64,000 nt of DNA from Enterobacter sp. JUb54 (GCF_014298075.1 NZ_CP060418.1:2728001-2792000); one strand, 5' to 3'. Shown: positions 9,306-18,272, counted from the stretch's first letter. Translations and numbers: made by a program. The notes: generated by a model from the letters alone, not told the origin.

Positions 9306-10160
9306 ATGTCAGTACAGAATGTTATCAATATCACCGAAGCTAACCTGCACCAGACGCTGGAACAATCCACGACTGCGCCGGTACTGTTTTATTTCTGGTC
9401 AGCACGCAGCCAGCACTGCGAGCAGCTGACGCCGGTTCTGGAAGGACTGGCCGCGCAATATAACGGTCAGTTTACCCTGGCGAAGGTGGACTGCGACGCC
9501 GAGCAGATGCTCGCCTCTCAGTTTGGCCTGCGCTCTATCCCGACGGTTTACCTGTTCCAGAACGGCCAGCCGGTTGACGGCTTCGAAGGCCCGCAGCCGG
9601 AATCGGCCATCCGCGCGCTGCTGGATAAAGTCCTGCCGCGTGAAGAAGAACTCAAAGCCCAGCAGGCGCTGGCGCTGATGCAGGAAGAGAAATATCTGGA
9701 AGCACTGCCGCTGTTGAAAGACGCGTGGCAGCTGTCAAATCAGGATAGCCAGATTGGCCTGCTGCTGGCGGAAACGCTGATCGAGCTACAGCGCTCTGAC
9801 GAAGCCGAAGCGGTGCTGAAAACCGTGCCGATGCAGGATCAGGACACCCGTTTCCAGGGGCTGGTCGCGCAGATTGAACTACTGAAACAGGCCGCGGACA
9901 CCCCGGAAATTCAGCAGCTGCAACAGCAGGTTGAACAGAATCCCGATGATGCGTCCCTGGCGGCCCAACTGGCACTGCAGCTGCATCAGGTCGGTCGTAA
10001 CGACGAAGCGCTGGCGCTGCTGTTCAGCCACCTGCAGAAAGATTTGGACGCCGGTGACGGCCAGGTTCGTAAAATGCTGCAGGAGATCCTTGCCGCGCTG
10101 GGTACCGGCGACGCGTTAGCCGCGAAGTACCGTCGTCAGCTCTATTCCCTGCTGTACTGA
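9306..10160 (+). CDS. cnoX: Chaperedoxin CnoX (YbbN)
   Basis: CnoX is a cytoplasmic holdase that protects proteins from hypochlorite damage and hands clients to GroEL and DnaK. It is 284 aa, as in E. coli. Residues 1-110 form a thioredoxin fold in which the usual CxxC is SQHC ([11 protein letters not shown]), so it lacks normal disulfide reductase chemistry. Residues 115-284 are TPR-like helices ending [11 protein letters not shown]. The ERIC element lies directly upstream, so the promoter may be within or before the repeat. Confidence 0.95.
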   Translation: MSVQNVINITEANLHQTLEQSTTAPVLFYFWSARSQHCEQLTPVLEGLAAQYNGQFTLAKVDCDAEQMLASQFGLRSIPTVYLFQNGQPVDGFEGPQPESAIRALLDKVLPREEELKAQQALALMQEEKYLEALPLLKDAWQLSNQDSQIGLLLAETLIELQRSDEAEAVLKTVPMQDQDTRFQGLVAQIELLKQAADTPEIQQLQQQVEQNPDDASLAAQLALQLHQVGRNDEALALLFSHLQKDLDAGDGQVRKMLQEILAALGTGDALAAKYRRQLYSLLY

Positions 10161-10180
10161 TCGTCACGCCCCGCACGTCT

Positions 10181-10244
10181 CCCCGGTGGCGCTTCGCTGA
10201 CCGGGCTACGGATCTTACCCTGTAGCCCGGCACCGCCTCCGGGG
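10181..10244. repeat. REP/BIME pair between cnoX and fetB
   Basis: Two inverted REP-like units, CCCCGGTGGCGCTTCGCTGA followed by CCGGGCTAC, face GTAGCCCGGCACCGCCTCCGGGG. They are the same two half-units that make up the large array at 22396-22837. The pair sits between the convergent stops of cnoX and fetB. Confidence 0.85.
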
Positions 10245-10251
10245 CTGTAAC

Positions 10252-11034
10252 TTATGCACTTTTTTTCAACTGCGTCACCACCAGCTGATGGCGAGCGTTG
10301 AAGAACTTCCGGTAGGTCAGATACCCGGCGATAATCGTCGAAAGACTGGCGGTCGACAGCAGCATAAACGTCACCATAATCTGATACTTAATCGCCTTCA
10401 CCGGGTCGATCCCGGCAAAAATCAACCCCGACATCATGCCGGGCAAACTCACCAGCCCAACCGTTTTGGCCGAATCTATCGTCGGTATCAACGAGGCGCG
10501 AATGCTGTCGCGAATTAGCCCTGCCGCCGCCATTTTCGGCGTGGCACCAAGGCTGAGCTTCTCCTGAATTTGCTGCTGCTCGCTGCTAAAGCGCTGGCCC
10601 ATATTGTTGTAGCACAGCCCGACCGCCACCATCGCGTTGCCGGCCACCATGCCGGCGATGGGGATCACCTGCATCGGCACAAACGTAATCGACCCCGAAA
10701 AGACCAGCACCGCCAGCGTCAGCCCGGCGCCGGTGGTAATCGCAATAAATGACGATATAAAGGCCTTATCAATATATTTACTGCGCTTTTGCGCATTCCA
10801 CGCCGCGTTAAAGCAAATAAACAACACCATTAACAACGTCAGCAGTACGTGGTTAACATTAAAAATATATTTCAGAACGTAGCCGACAATAATCAGCTGG
10901 ACCACCGCCCGACACACGCTCCAGATAATATCTTTTTCCAGCGCCAGCTTTTCCCGATAGCTCACGATAATAGCGATCAACACCAGAACCATCGAAAGCG
11001 CCAGCGACTCATTGGTAATATTATGCCCGTTCAT
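10252..11034 (-). CDS. fetB: Iron export ABC permease FetB (YbbM)
   Basis: FetB is the membrane subunit of the FetAB exporter, linked in E. coli to iron export and resistance to peroxide stress. It is 260 aa with about seven predicted helices. The family motif GLVSLPGMMSGLIFAGIDP lies in the C-terminal half. The start overlaps the fetA 3' end by 14 bp, which supports a coupled operon. It converges on cnoX through a REP pair. Confidence 0.93.
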   Translation of the reverse strand: MNGHNITNESLALSMVLVLIAIIVSYREKLALEKDIIWSVCRAVVQLIIVGYVLKYIFNVNHVLLTLLMVLFICFNAAWNAQKRSKYIDKAFISSFIAITTGAGLTLAVLVFSGSITFVPMQVIPIAGMVAGNAMVAVGLCYNNMGQRFSSEQQQIQEKLSLGATPKMAAAGLIRDSIRASLIPTIDSAKTVGLVSLPGMMSGLIFAGIDPVKAIKYQIMVTFMLLSTASLSTIIAGYLTYRKFFNARHQLVVTQLKKSA

Positions 11035-11698
11035 GGCTCACCTCCTGAACATTACCCGCCGCCGGCTGCAAGGTTATCACTTCATCGGCATGGGCAATCT
11101 CATTGCTATCGTGGGTGACCCACAGCACCGCCATATTTTTTTCCTTCACATAACCATGAATAATATCGTTGACGTTGCGTTTATTGTTTTCATCCAGCGC
11201 GCTGGTCACCTCATCCAGCAGTAAAATCTGCGGCAGAAACTGCAGATTACGGATTAACGACACGCGCTGTTTTTCACCGCCGGAAAGCTCGTGGATCGAT
11301 TTTTCTAGCGTATTCGCGGCAAGATCGAAGCGCTGTAAATCAGCGATCAGCGCCGCAGGGTCCGGTTGCTGCTGACGGATCTGCCAGGGGAATATGAGAT
11401 TGTCATACACCGAGTCGCCAAACAGCGCCGGGGTCTGGGCGCAATAAGAGACCTGCTGGCGGTAAGTTTCCGGGGAGAGCGTCGTAATATCCCGGTCCTT
11501 AAAAAAAAGGTGCCCCGACGTTGGGCTAAGTAACGACGCGATAATTTTTAGCAACGTACTTTTTCCACAGCCGGAAGGTCCGGTGATCAGCGTAAATTCG
11601 CCCGACCGAAGCTGAAGATTGATATTATTCAGGATGATCGTCTCATCGCTGCGAAAACCCACATTTTCAAGACGCAAAATAGCGTTATTGTCCGTCAT
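11021..11698 (-). CDS. fetA: Iron export ABC ATPase FetA (YbbL)
   Basis: FetA is the ATPase partner of FetB. It is 225 aa and complete: Walker [11 protein letters not shown], a Q-loop in SYCAQTP, signature LSGGEKQR, Walker B ILLLDEVTSALD and LWVTHD. It overlaps fetB by 14 bp. It is divergent from qmcA across 139 bp. Confidence 0.93.
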   Translation of the reverse strand: MTDNNAILRLENVGFRSDETIILNNINLQLRSGEFTLITGPSGCGKSTLLKIIASLLSPTSGHLFFKDRDITTLSPETYRQQVSYCAQTPALFGDSVYDNLIFPWQIRQQQPDPAALIADLQRFDLAANTLEKSIHELSGGEKQRVSLIRNLQFLPQILLLDEVTSALDENNKRNVNDIIHGYVKEKNMAVLWVTHDSNEIAHADEVITLQPAAGNVQEVSHERA

Positions 11699-11837
11699 TA
11701 TTGATCCACTTAAGTTTGCAAAACTCTGGTAGTTTACTCCACTTTTCTTTCACCAGGATGAGGAGAAAGATATACTCAGTTTAAACATGCGCTTTTTTTC
11801 CCGGCGCGTCATCAGGCTATAAAACAGGAGGTTTTTG

Positions 11838-12755
11838 ATGCTGATTTTTATCCCAGTCCTCATTTTTGTCGCACTGGTTATTGTGATCGCCGGCGTAAAA
11901 ATTGTCCCGCAGGGCTACCAGTGGACCGTCGAGCGTTTCGGCCGCTATACCATGACGCTACAGCCAGGCATGAGTCTGGTGGTGCCGTTTATGGACCGCA
12001 TCGGCCGTAAAATTAATATGATGGAACAGGTGCTGGATATTCCCTCGCAGGAGGTCATTTCCCGCGATAACGCCAACGTCACTATCGATGCCGTCTGTTT
12101 TATTCAGGTTATTGACGCGCCAAAAGCGGCCTATGAGGTCAGTAATTTGCAGCTCGCCATCATCAACCTGGCGATGACCAACATTCGTACGGTCCTCGGT
12201 TCGATGGAGCTCGACGAAATGCTCTCCCAGCGCGACAGCATCAACACCCGCCTGCTGCATATTGTCGATGAAGCCACCAACCCGTGGGGCGTGAAGATTA
12301 CCCGCGTCGAAATTCGCGACGTGCGCCCGCCGGCGGAGCTTATCTCCTCGATGAACGCCCAGATGAAGGCCGAGCGTACCAAACGTGCCTACATTCTTGA
12401 AGCCGAAGGGATACGCCAGGCGGAAATCCTCAAGGCCGAAGGGGAAAAACAGTCGCAGATCCTTAAGGCGGAAGGTGAACGCCAGTCGGCCTTCTTGCAG
12501 GCCGAGGCCCGCGAACGTTCCGCCGAAGCGGAAGCCCGCGCGACGCAGATGGTCTCATCGGCGATTGCCTCCGGGGATATCCAGGCCATTAACTACTTCG
12601 TTGCCCAGAAATATACCGATGCGCTGCAGAAAATTGGTTCCGCCGATAACAGCAAAGTGGTGATGATGCCGCTTGATGCCAGCAGCCTGATGGGCTCGAT
12701 TGCCGGGATCAGTGAACTGATCAAAGAAGGGTCCGGCGAACGGAAAAAATCATGA
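11838..12755 (+). CDS. qmcA: SPFH/stomatin-family membrane protein QmcA (YbbK)
   Basis: QmcA is an inner-membrane stomatin/prohibitin-like protein that forms large oligomers in membrane microdomains; in E. coli it suppresses loss of FtsH and HtpX. It is 305 aa from the ATG at 11838, placed 6 nt after AGGAGG. An extra TTG codon just upstream is not needed. There is one N-terminal membrane helix, an SPFH domain (about residues 20-190), then a charged coiled coil with repeated ILKAEGE/Q segments. The stop overlaps ybbJ as ATGA. Confidence 0.95.
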   Translation: MLIFIPVLIFVALVIVIAGVKIVPQGYQWTVERFGRYTMTLQPGMSLVVPFMDRIGRKINMMEQVLDIPSQEVISRDNANVTIDAVCFIQVIDAPKAAYEVSNLQLAIINLAMTNIRTVLGSMELDEMLSQRDSINTRLLHIVDEATNPWGVKITRVEIRDVRPPAELISSMNAQMKAERTKRAYILEAEGIRQAEILKAEGEKQSQILKAEGERQSAFLQAEARERSAEAEARATQMVSSAIASGDIQAINYFVAQKYTDALQKIGSADNSKVVMMPLDASSLMGSIAGISELIKEGSGERKKS

Positions 12756-13216
12756 TTGCGCTCATTATTGCCCACCCGCATCTGTTCTGGCTGAGCCTCG
12801 GCGGGCTGTTGCTGGCGGCGGAAATGCTGGGCGGCAACGGCTATCTGCTGTGGAGCGGCGTCGCTGGCGTGATCACCGGGTTGTTGACCTGGATGTTACC
12901 TTTCGGCTGGGAGTGGCAAGGGACGCTGTTTGCCACCCTGACTATGCTGGCAGCCTGGCTGTGGTCGCACTGGCTGCGCAGGCAGGTGGCGCGACAGAAG
13001 CCCGCCGACGCGCAGCTCAATCAGCGAGGAAATCAGCTGATTGGCCGCACTTTTATGCTGGAGAATGCTTTGGTGAACGGACGCGGTCATGTTCGCATCG
13101 GCGACAGCTCATGGCCGGTGATCGCCGATGAAGACCTTGCCGCCGGCAGCCGCATTGAGGTGCTGGCCGTTGAAGGGATTACGCTGCGGATCCGCGCCGT
13201 GACGCCTCGCGGCTAA
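12752..13216 (+). CDS. ybbJ: NfeD-like membrane protein YbbJ
   Basis: YbbJ is the usual NfeD-type partner of QmcA. It is 154 aa, with two or three hydrophobic segments in residues 5-75 and a soluble OB-like beta domain (about 95-150). Its start overlaps the qmcA stop as ATGA. Its stop region overlaps the convergent cueR stop by 4 bp (13213-13216). The biochemical role is not known; SPFH-NfeD pairing suggests a scaffold function. Confidence 0.9.
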   Translation: MIALIIAHPHLFWLSLGGLLLAAEMLGGNGYLLWSGVAGVITGLLTWMLPFGWEWQGTLFATLTMLAAWLWSHWLRRQVARQKPADAQLNQRGNQLIGRTFMLENALVNGRGHVRIGDSSWPVIADEDLAAGSRIEVLAVEGITLRIRAVTPRG

Positions 13217-13623
13217 GCCTGGGCCTTGCGATGGCAGCAGCCGGAAAGATTGTCGATAATCGGGCAATCCGCGCTGTCATCGCCGGGGCAGGATTCCGCC
13301 AGCGCCAGCAGGTGGCTGCGCATACTTTGCAATTCGCTGATGTGCCGCTCGATATCGGCCACTTTCTCCAGCGTCCGTCGTTTGACGTCGGCACTATGCC
13401 GCGACGGATCGTTAAACAGAAAGATCAGTTCACGACACTCCTCAAGATTAAACCCAACCTGCCGCGCCTGGCGCAGTAAGGTCAGTTCATCCAGATGCCG
13501 TTGGCTGTAGCTACGGTAGCCGTTATCGCTGCGCAGCGGCGGCGTGACCAGCCCCTTCTCTTCATAAAAGCGAATCGCTTTACTGGTTAAGCCGGTTTTT
13601 TTTGCCACATCGCTGATATTCAC
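13213..13623 (-). CDS. cueR: Copper-responsive MerR-family activator CueR
   Basis: CueR senses cytoplasmic Cu(I), Ag(I) or Au(I) and activates copA and cueO by untwisting promoters with a 19-bp spacer. From the GTG at 13623 it is 136 aa, against 135 in E. coli. The GTG follows a GGAGGA ribosome binding site, so the 158-aa frame opening at 13689 is rejected. The MerR HTH opens with [24 protein letters not shown]. The metal loop keeps both cysteines in [11 protein letters not shown] (Cys112 and Cys120 equivalents), with a GCCH tail. Its target promoter lies upstream of copA, about 4.6 kb away across the accessory islet. Confidence 0.95.
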   Translation of the reverse strand: MNISDVAKKTGLTSKAIRFYEEKGLVTPPLRSDNGYRSYSQRHLDELTLLRQARQVGFNLEECRELIFLFNDPSRHSADVKRRTLEKVADIERHISELQSMRSHLLALAESCPGDDSADCPIIDNLSGCCHRKAQA

Positions 13624-13804
13624 ATGTCCTCCACCAGTTGGCCGCCTACAGAGCATCATTATACCCCACTTCCCTCCATCGCCCACCACGCAACGTCTCA
13701 GAAAACCGCCCTCTTTTCTGAGTAGCGCGTCCGGAGCATCATTTTTTGTAACAATCGCCTGTTATAAGTGATCGTTTTCGCAATTTTGAATCTTTTATCT
13801 TTTA

Positions 13805-13822
13805 ATTCTACGCGGGTAGAAT
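13805..13822. promoter_or_regulatory. LacI-type operator O1 of the MFS islet
   Basis: ATTCTACGCGGGTAGAAT is an 18-bp inverted repeat with 8 of 9 paired positions and a central CpG, the shape expected of a LacI-family site. It lies 96-113 bp upstream of the transporter start. A second copy is 42 bp away. Confidence 0.75.
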
Positions 13823-13848
13823 TATTAATTTATGCGAAAAATACAATA

Positions 13849-13862
13849 TCTACGCGAGTAGA
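13849..13862. promoter_or_regulatory. LacI-type operator O2 of the MFS islet
   Basis: TCTACGCGAGTAGA differs from the O1 core (TCTACGCGGGTAGA, 13807-13820) by one base. The two centres are 42 bp apart, four helical turns. A possible -10 hexamer TACAAT (13842-13847) lies just before O2, without a clear -35. The likely ligand is the LacI-family protein encoded at 15419. Confidence 0.7.
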
Positions 13863-13917
13863 ATTCAAAAAGTTAAAACCTGTGACTTTTGTCGACAGCT
13901 TACTTCAAGGAGTTCTT

Positions 13918-15312
13918 ATGAACACACATTCATCCTCTGTTCCCCTGACTGACAGCCAGCAGGCTGCCCAAGAGCGTCTGGAAACACCCGAAGGGCGCCA
14001 GGAATTCTGGCGAGCGACATTTTCCTGCTGGTTAGGCACGACAATGGAATATGCCGATTTTGCCCTCTACGGACTTGCCGCTGGCATTATCTTTGGCGAT
14101 GTATTTTTCCCACAAGCCACCCCTGTCATGGCGCTTCTCTCCAGCTTTGCCGCTTATTCCGTTGGTTTTATTGCTCGCCCCATCGGCGCGCTTCTGTTTG
14201 GCTGGATAGGCGACCGGCACGGTCGTAAAATTGTCATGGTGATCACCATCGGCTTGATGGGATTATCAACTATGTTAATCGGCTTAATTCCCAGTTACGC
14301 GCAAATTGGCGTATGGGCACCAGCATGCCTGGTTATTCTGCGATTCTCTCAAGGGCTAGGGGCCGGAGCAGAACTTTCCGGCGGCACCGTGATGCTTGGT
14401 GAATACGCCCCCGTGAAGCGCCGCGGTCTGGTCTCTTCCATTATTGCTCTCGGTTCCAACAGCGGCACCTTACTGGCTTCTCTGGTCTGGCTCATCGTAT
14501 TACAGATGGACAAAGATGCTTTGCTCAGTTGGGGATGGCGCATTCCTTTCCTCTGTAGCATTCTCATCGCCGCGACGGCGCTGTTCATTCGCCGCCATAT
14601 ACGTGAAACACCGGTCTTTGAACGCCAAAAAGAGCTTCTCAGAGCTGAACGTGAAAAATCGCTGCTCCGCGGCCAGGAAATGAAACAGCACGACACTCGT
14701 AGCTTCTGGCGGCGTACCCGTGCGTTCTGGATGATGGTCGGCTTACGCATCGGCGAAAATGGCCCTTCCTACCTCGCTCAGGGCTTTATCATTGGCTATG
14801 TCGCAAAGGTTCTGATGGTTGATAAATCGGTCCCAACGGTGGCGGTATTTATCGCGTCTATTCTGGGGTTTGCCATTATTCCGTTGGCGGGTTGGCTTTC
14901 CGATCGCTTCGGCAGACGCATCATCTATCGTTGGTTTTGTTTATTACTGATCCTTTACGCATTTCCGGCCTTTATGCTCCTCGACTCCCGTGAACCGTGG
15001 ATTGTTATCCCCACCATAATTACCGGTATGGGACTCGCTTCGTTGGGTATTTTCGGTGTCCAGGCGGCCTGGGGCGTTGAGCTTTTTGGCGTAACTAACC
15101 GCTATACCAAAATGGCCTTCGCCAAAGAGTTGGGCTCGATTATGTCGGGCGGTACCGCGCCGCTGGTGGCCTCGGCGCTGCTCTCGTTCTACGGACACTG
15201 GTGGCCTATTGCAGTCTACTTCTCATTGATGGCCACCATTGGTCTGGTGACCACCTTTTTCGCCCCAGAAACGCGCGGACGGGATCTCAATTTACCCGAG
15301 GACGCAATTTGA
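13918..15312 (+). CDS. MFS transporter, metabolite:H+ symporter (MHS) family
   Basis: This is a predicted 12-helix proton symporter of the MHS branch, which includes ShiA, ProP, KgtP and citrate carriers. It is 464 aa from the ATG at 13918, preceded by AAGGAG. The open frame from 13768 only translates the operator region. The MHS/MFS loop 2-3 motif appears as GWIGDRHGRKIVMV, the second-half copy as GWLSDRFGRRI, and RFSQGLGAGAELSGG lies on helix 4. The substrate is unknown. The downstream nucleoside hydrolase makes a nucleoside or related N-glycoside a reasonable guess. Two LacI-type operators precede it. Base composition here is more AT-rich than in the flanking copA and qmcA. Confidence 0.85.
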   Translation: MNTHSSSVPLTDSQQAAQERLETPEGRQEFWRATFSCWLGTTMEYADFALYGLAAGIIFGDVFFPQATPVMALLSSFAAYSVGFIARPIGALLFGWIGDRHGRKIVMVITIGLMGLSTMLIGLIPSYAQIGVWAPACLVILRFSQGLGAGAELSGGTVMLGEYAPVKRRGLVSSIIALGSNSGTLLASLVWLIVLQMDKDALLSWGWRIPFLCSILIAATALFIRRHIRETPVFERQKELLRAEREKSLLRGQEMKQHDTRSFWRRTRAFWMMVGLRIGENGPSYLAQGFIIGYVAKVLMVDKSVPTVAVFIASILGFAIIPLAGWLSDRFGRRIIYRWFCLLLILYAFPAFMLLDSREPWIVIPTIITGMGLASLGIFGVQAAWGVELFGVTNRYTKMAFAKELGSIMSGGTAPLVASALLSFYGHWWPIAVYFSLMATIGLVTTFFAPETRGRDLNLPEDAI

Positions 15313-15418
15313 GCGCAGAGAACGGTGGGTGTGCGCTCTTTACCGAAGATTTTTGGGTTACAACACCTTATGCTGTGCGGAAAAGAGAATGCTCTGAACT
15401 CAACCAGGTAGGTGCCTC

Positions 15419-16450
15419 GTGACCCAATCACATTCACAACGCGTAACACGTTCCGATGTCGCAAAAGAGGCGGGAACATCTGTCGCCGTCGTGAGTTACG
15501 TTATTAATAACGGTCCACGCCCCGTCGCTGAAGCAACCCGACAACGCGTATTGCAGGCGATTAAGAAAACCGGTTACCGACCCAATGGTATCGCCCGCGC
15601 TCTGGCTTCGGGGAGCACGCAAACCTATGGGCTTGTGGCTCCGGATATCTCAAACCCGTTTATTGCCTCCATGGCACACGCCCTGCAGCGCGAAGCGTTT
15701 GCTGACGGAAAAGTTCTCCTGCTGGGGGATGCTGGCGACAACAGTGGGCGTGAGCGTGAACTGATCAACAATATGCTCAATCGCCAGGTCGACGGTCTGA
15801 TTTATACCAGCGTTGACCGGCATCCGTATATTGAGTTGATTGAGCAAAGCGGCACCCCCTGCGTGATGTTAGATCGCGTCGATGCTGGATTAAACGTCAG
15901 CGTTATTCAGGTGGATGAACAGCTGGCGGCCTGGCAGGTGACGAAACATCTTATCGATCACGGCTACCGCGATATCGGCATTATCTGTGGCCCGCGTGAA
16001 ATGCTCAACACCCAGGATCGTATTCGGGGATGGCAGTTAGCGCTGGAAGAATCGTCGCTCGCTGTCACTCCGGCCTGGATTTTTTCGACCAACTATACGC
16101 GGGCTGGAGGCTATGAAGCGGCAAAGCGTATGTTGCAGGGTAATCCTCCGCGTGCATTGTTCGCCACTAATGAGCAGCAGGCACTCGGCTGCTTACGCGC
16201 GCTGGCAGAGCACGGGCTGCGTGTTCCCCAAGATGTAGCGCTGGTCTGTTTTAATGCAACACAAGAATCGGCTTACAACGTCCCTTCCTTAACAGCCGTC
16301 CGCCAGCCCGTCGACAAAATGGCTCGGGCGGCGGTCGACATGCTGAAAAATTGGGATGGCAAGGTTCGCCGCGTTGAATTTGAGTTTTATTTACAAGTGG
16401 GAGAGTCGTGTGGCTGCCAGGGAAATGAAGTACAACCTGAGACAAGATGA
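15419..16450 (+). CDS. LacI-family transcriptional regulator of the islet
   Basis: This is a one-component repressor: an N-terminal HTH (VTRSDVAKEAGTSVAVVSYVINN), a hinge helix around GIARALASG, and a periplasmic-binding-protein-like sensor (residues 65-330). It is 343 aa with a GTG start behind an AGGTAGG sequence. It lies between the transporter and the nucleoside hydrolase and ends 10 bp before the likely hydrolase ATG. It probably binds the two 14-bp sites at 13805-13862. The effector cannot be read from sequence; a nucleoside, ribose or free base would fit the neighbours. Confidence 0.88.
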   Translation: MTQSHSQRVTRSDVAKEAGTSVAVVSYVINNGPRPVAEATRQRVLQAIKKTGYRPNGIARALASGSTQTYGLVAPDISNPFIASMAHALQREAFADGKVLLLGDAGDNSGRERELINNMLNRQVDGLIYTSVDRHPYIELIEQSGTPCVMLDRVDAGLNVSVIQVDEQLAAWQVTKHLIDHGYRDIGIICGPREMLNTQDRIRGWQLALEESSLAVTPAWIFSTNYTRAGGYEAAKRMLQGNPPRALFATNEQQALGCLRALAEHGLRVPQDVALVCFNATQESAYNVPSLTAVRQPVDKMARAAVDMLKNWDGKVRRVEFEFYLQVGESCGCQGNEVQPETR

Positions 16451-16460
16451 AAATGAATCC

Positions 16461-17444
16461 ATGCGCGTGATTATCGACTGCGATCCGGGAAACGGTGTTC
16501 CGGGCGCCAATATCGATGACGGTCTGGCACTGGCGCTGGCGATTGCCGCACCGCAAATTACTCTGGAAATGATCACCATTGTGGCAGGTAATACACCGGT
16601 AGAAACCGGCTACGCCGTCGCCAGAGACCTCGTCCAACAGTTAGATATCTCCGTTTCGGTTTACCGCGGCGCCGCCCGAGCCCTTAGAGAAGACCCGCAC
16701 CCCTGGCGCGAAAAACTCGACCATGGCGTGGATCGCTCTGGCTTACGCCAGCTATGGTCAGACGTCCCCCCGCCACCAACGTGCCATGCCGTGCGGCCTC
16801 TGGCGCCTCAAGCCATTGGCGAGCTAATCTACAATTATCCCGGTGAGATAACACTGATTGCCACCGGGCCACTCACTAATGTGGCAATGGCGCTGCAACT
16901 CTATCCCGAAATCGTTCATAAGGTTAAAAACATCGTGATCATGGGAGGGGTGTTCAACGTTACGGGCTATATAAAGGACACAAATTTTGGTTTGGATCCT
17001 GAGGCGGCACACTGCGTCCTCACCAGCGGTGCACCTGTCATACTGGTGCCGATGGATGTCACCACGAAAACACAAATGCTTCATAGCGATCTGGATCGTC
17101 TGACAGCGGTAAAAAACGGACTTAGCCGCTACCTGGCCCAGACCATTCGCCCGTGGATCACCTACTCAATGCAAACCCGTAACCTGCCCGGTTGTTGGAT
17201 TCATGATGTTTTAACCGTTGCCTGGTTACTTGATCCGACAATGGCGACGACGACAGAAGATTACCTCGATGTCTCTCTGGAAGGCATCACTCGCGGTATG
17301 ACCTGCCGCTATGGGCGTGATGGTCTGCGCCTGGATGTAGGTATCCCCGAACCGCAAGGCACGACAATACGCATTCTCGAAAGTATCGATAACAACCATC
17401 TTCTGGCGCTGCTCGAACACTATATTCACCGTTACAACACCTAG
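16461..17444 (+). CDS. Inosine/uridine-type nucleoside hydrolase
   Basis: This enzyme would cleave the N-glycosidic bond of a ribonucleoside to ribose and base (IunH/Rih superfamily). It is 327 aa from the ATG at 16461; the ATG at 16425 inside lacI is an alternative. The calcium/ribose motif reads IDCDPGNGVPGANIDDG, so the second aspartate pair is separated from the first by extra residues compared with the common DCDPGHDDA of RihA/B/C. Other family blocks are TGPLTNVA, IVIMGG and the late histidine in WIHDVLTVAWLLDP. Substrate preference is unknown. It lies 10 bp after the LacI-family gene and probably shares its transcript. Confidence 0.88.
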   Translation: MRVIIDCDPGNGVPGANIDDGLALALAIAAPQITLEMITIVAGNTPVETGYAVARDLVQQLDISVSVYRGAARALREDPHPWREKLDHGVDRSGLRQLWSDVPPPPTCHAVRPLAPQAIGELIYNYPGEITLIATGPLTNVAMALQLYPEIVHKVKNIVIMGGVFNVTGYIKDTNFGLDPEAAHCVLTSGAPVILVPMDVTTKTQMLHSDLDRLTAVKNGLSRYLAQTIRPWITYSMQTRNLPGCWIHDVLTVAWLLDPTMATTTEDYLDVSLEGITRGMTCRYGRDGLRLDVGIPEPQGTTIRILESIDNNHLLALLEHYIHRYNT

Positions 17445-17505
17445 TGTTCCGGCATTGGCAAGAGGAATGTCATGCGCTTCGCGGGCAGGTTTTTATGGAG
17501 GAAAA

Positions 17506-18219
17506 ATGAATACGTTAGCGACCATCTTATCCGGTGGGGGAGAATCTATTTTCATTACGCTATGCAAAATTGGTGTGGCTTTTATTCTCGGTGGAATCAT
17601 CGGCCTGGAGAGAGAATCAAAAGGTAAGCCGGTTGGCTTTAAAACCTGCGTGATTATTTCCGTAGCCAGTTGCGTTCTGACGATCGTCTCGATCCAATCA
17701 GCAGAATATTACGCTGAGATCTCTGTCAATATCCGCAGCGATCCTATGCGACTAGCGGCACAGATCATCAGCGGCGTCGGATTTCTCGGCGCGGGCGTGA
17801 TCCTCCACCGACATGATGATGCGATATCCGGGCTGACGACAGCAGCAATAGTATGGGCTTCCGCAGGAGTAGGCATTACCAGCGGCGCGGGTTTTTATCT
17901 TCATGCCCTTCTCGCCACAGGATTATTCCTGTTGGCAATCAAGCTCAGTTATTTCGTCATCTTTTTACAAACTAAAAACCAGTCACCCGGTAAAGTAAAA
18001 ATCCGTATTATTCTTGATGAAAAATCCGGCTTAAAAACGCTAATAGAGAGTATTACGCAGCAAAAAAATATTATCGAAGCCATCACGATTCGTGATTTAA
18101 AAAAAGGAAAAATAGAGGTCAACCTCAAAGTAATAATTAGAAGAAAAATGACCTTACCCGAACTGTACAGCAACCTTTCCTCTCTAGAACATGTCTGCGC
18201 GATTGCGCTGGAACACTAA
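17506..18219 (+). CDS. MgtC/SapB-family inner membrane protein
   Basis: This is a predicted MgtC-like protein of 237 aa, starting at the ATG behind GGAGG (about 17497-17501). Four or five helices occupy residues 10-155, with the family signature GGIIGLERESKGKPVGFKT and GVGFLGAGVI. A soluble ACT-like C-terminal domain (160-237) is rich in Lys and Ile. True MgtC inhibits the F1Fo ATPase and supports growth at low magnesium or in macrophages; many MgtC-like proteins have no proven role. The 3' half is clearly AT-rich compared with copA. It lies 61 bp after the hydrolase gene. No magnesium-sensing leader was recognised. Confidence 0.85.
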   Translation: MNTLATILSGGGESIFITLCKIGVAFILGGIIGLERESKGKPVGFKTCVIISVASCVLTIVSIQSAEYYAEISVNIRSDPMRLAAQIISGVGFLGAGVILHRHDDAISGLTTAAIVWASAGVGITSGAGFYLHALLATGLFLLAIKLSYFVIFLQTKNQSPGKVKIRIILDEKSGLKTLIESITQQKNIIEAITIRDLKKGKIEVNLKVIIRRKMTLPELYSNLSSLEHVCAIALEH

Positions 18220-18241
18220 AAACGTCCCCCACATAAACACC

Positions 18242-18272
18242 TTGACCTTCCCCTTGCTGGAAGGTTTAACCT
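18242..18272 (+). promoter_or_regulatory. CueR-dependent copA promoter
   Basis: The -35 TTGACC (18242-18247) and -10 TAACCT (18267-18272) are separated by 19 bp, the long spacer of MerR-family promoters. The CueR dyad ACCTTCC...GGAAGGT spans 18245-18265. It is essentially identical to the E. coli copA promoter. Confidence 0.93.

Noticed and set aside
13624-13689. Longer CueR starting at 13689
   Set aside because: The extra 22 codons have no counterpart in CueR; the GTG at 13623 has GGAGGA at the right distance.
13768-13917. N-terminal extension of the MFS transporter by 50 codons
   Set aside because: The extension translates the two operator palindromes, and a strong ribosome binding site precedes the ATG at 13918.
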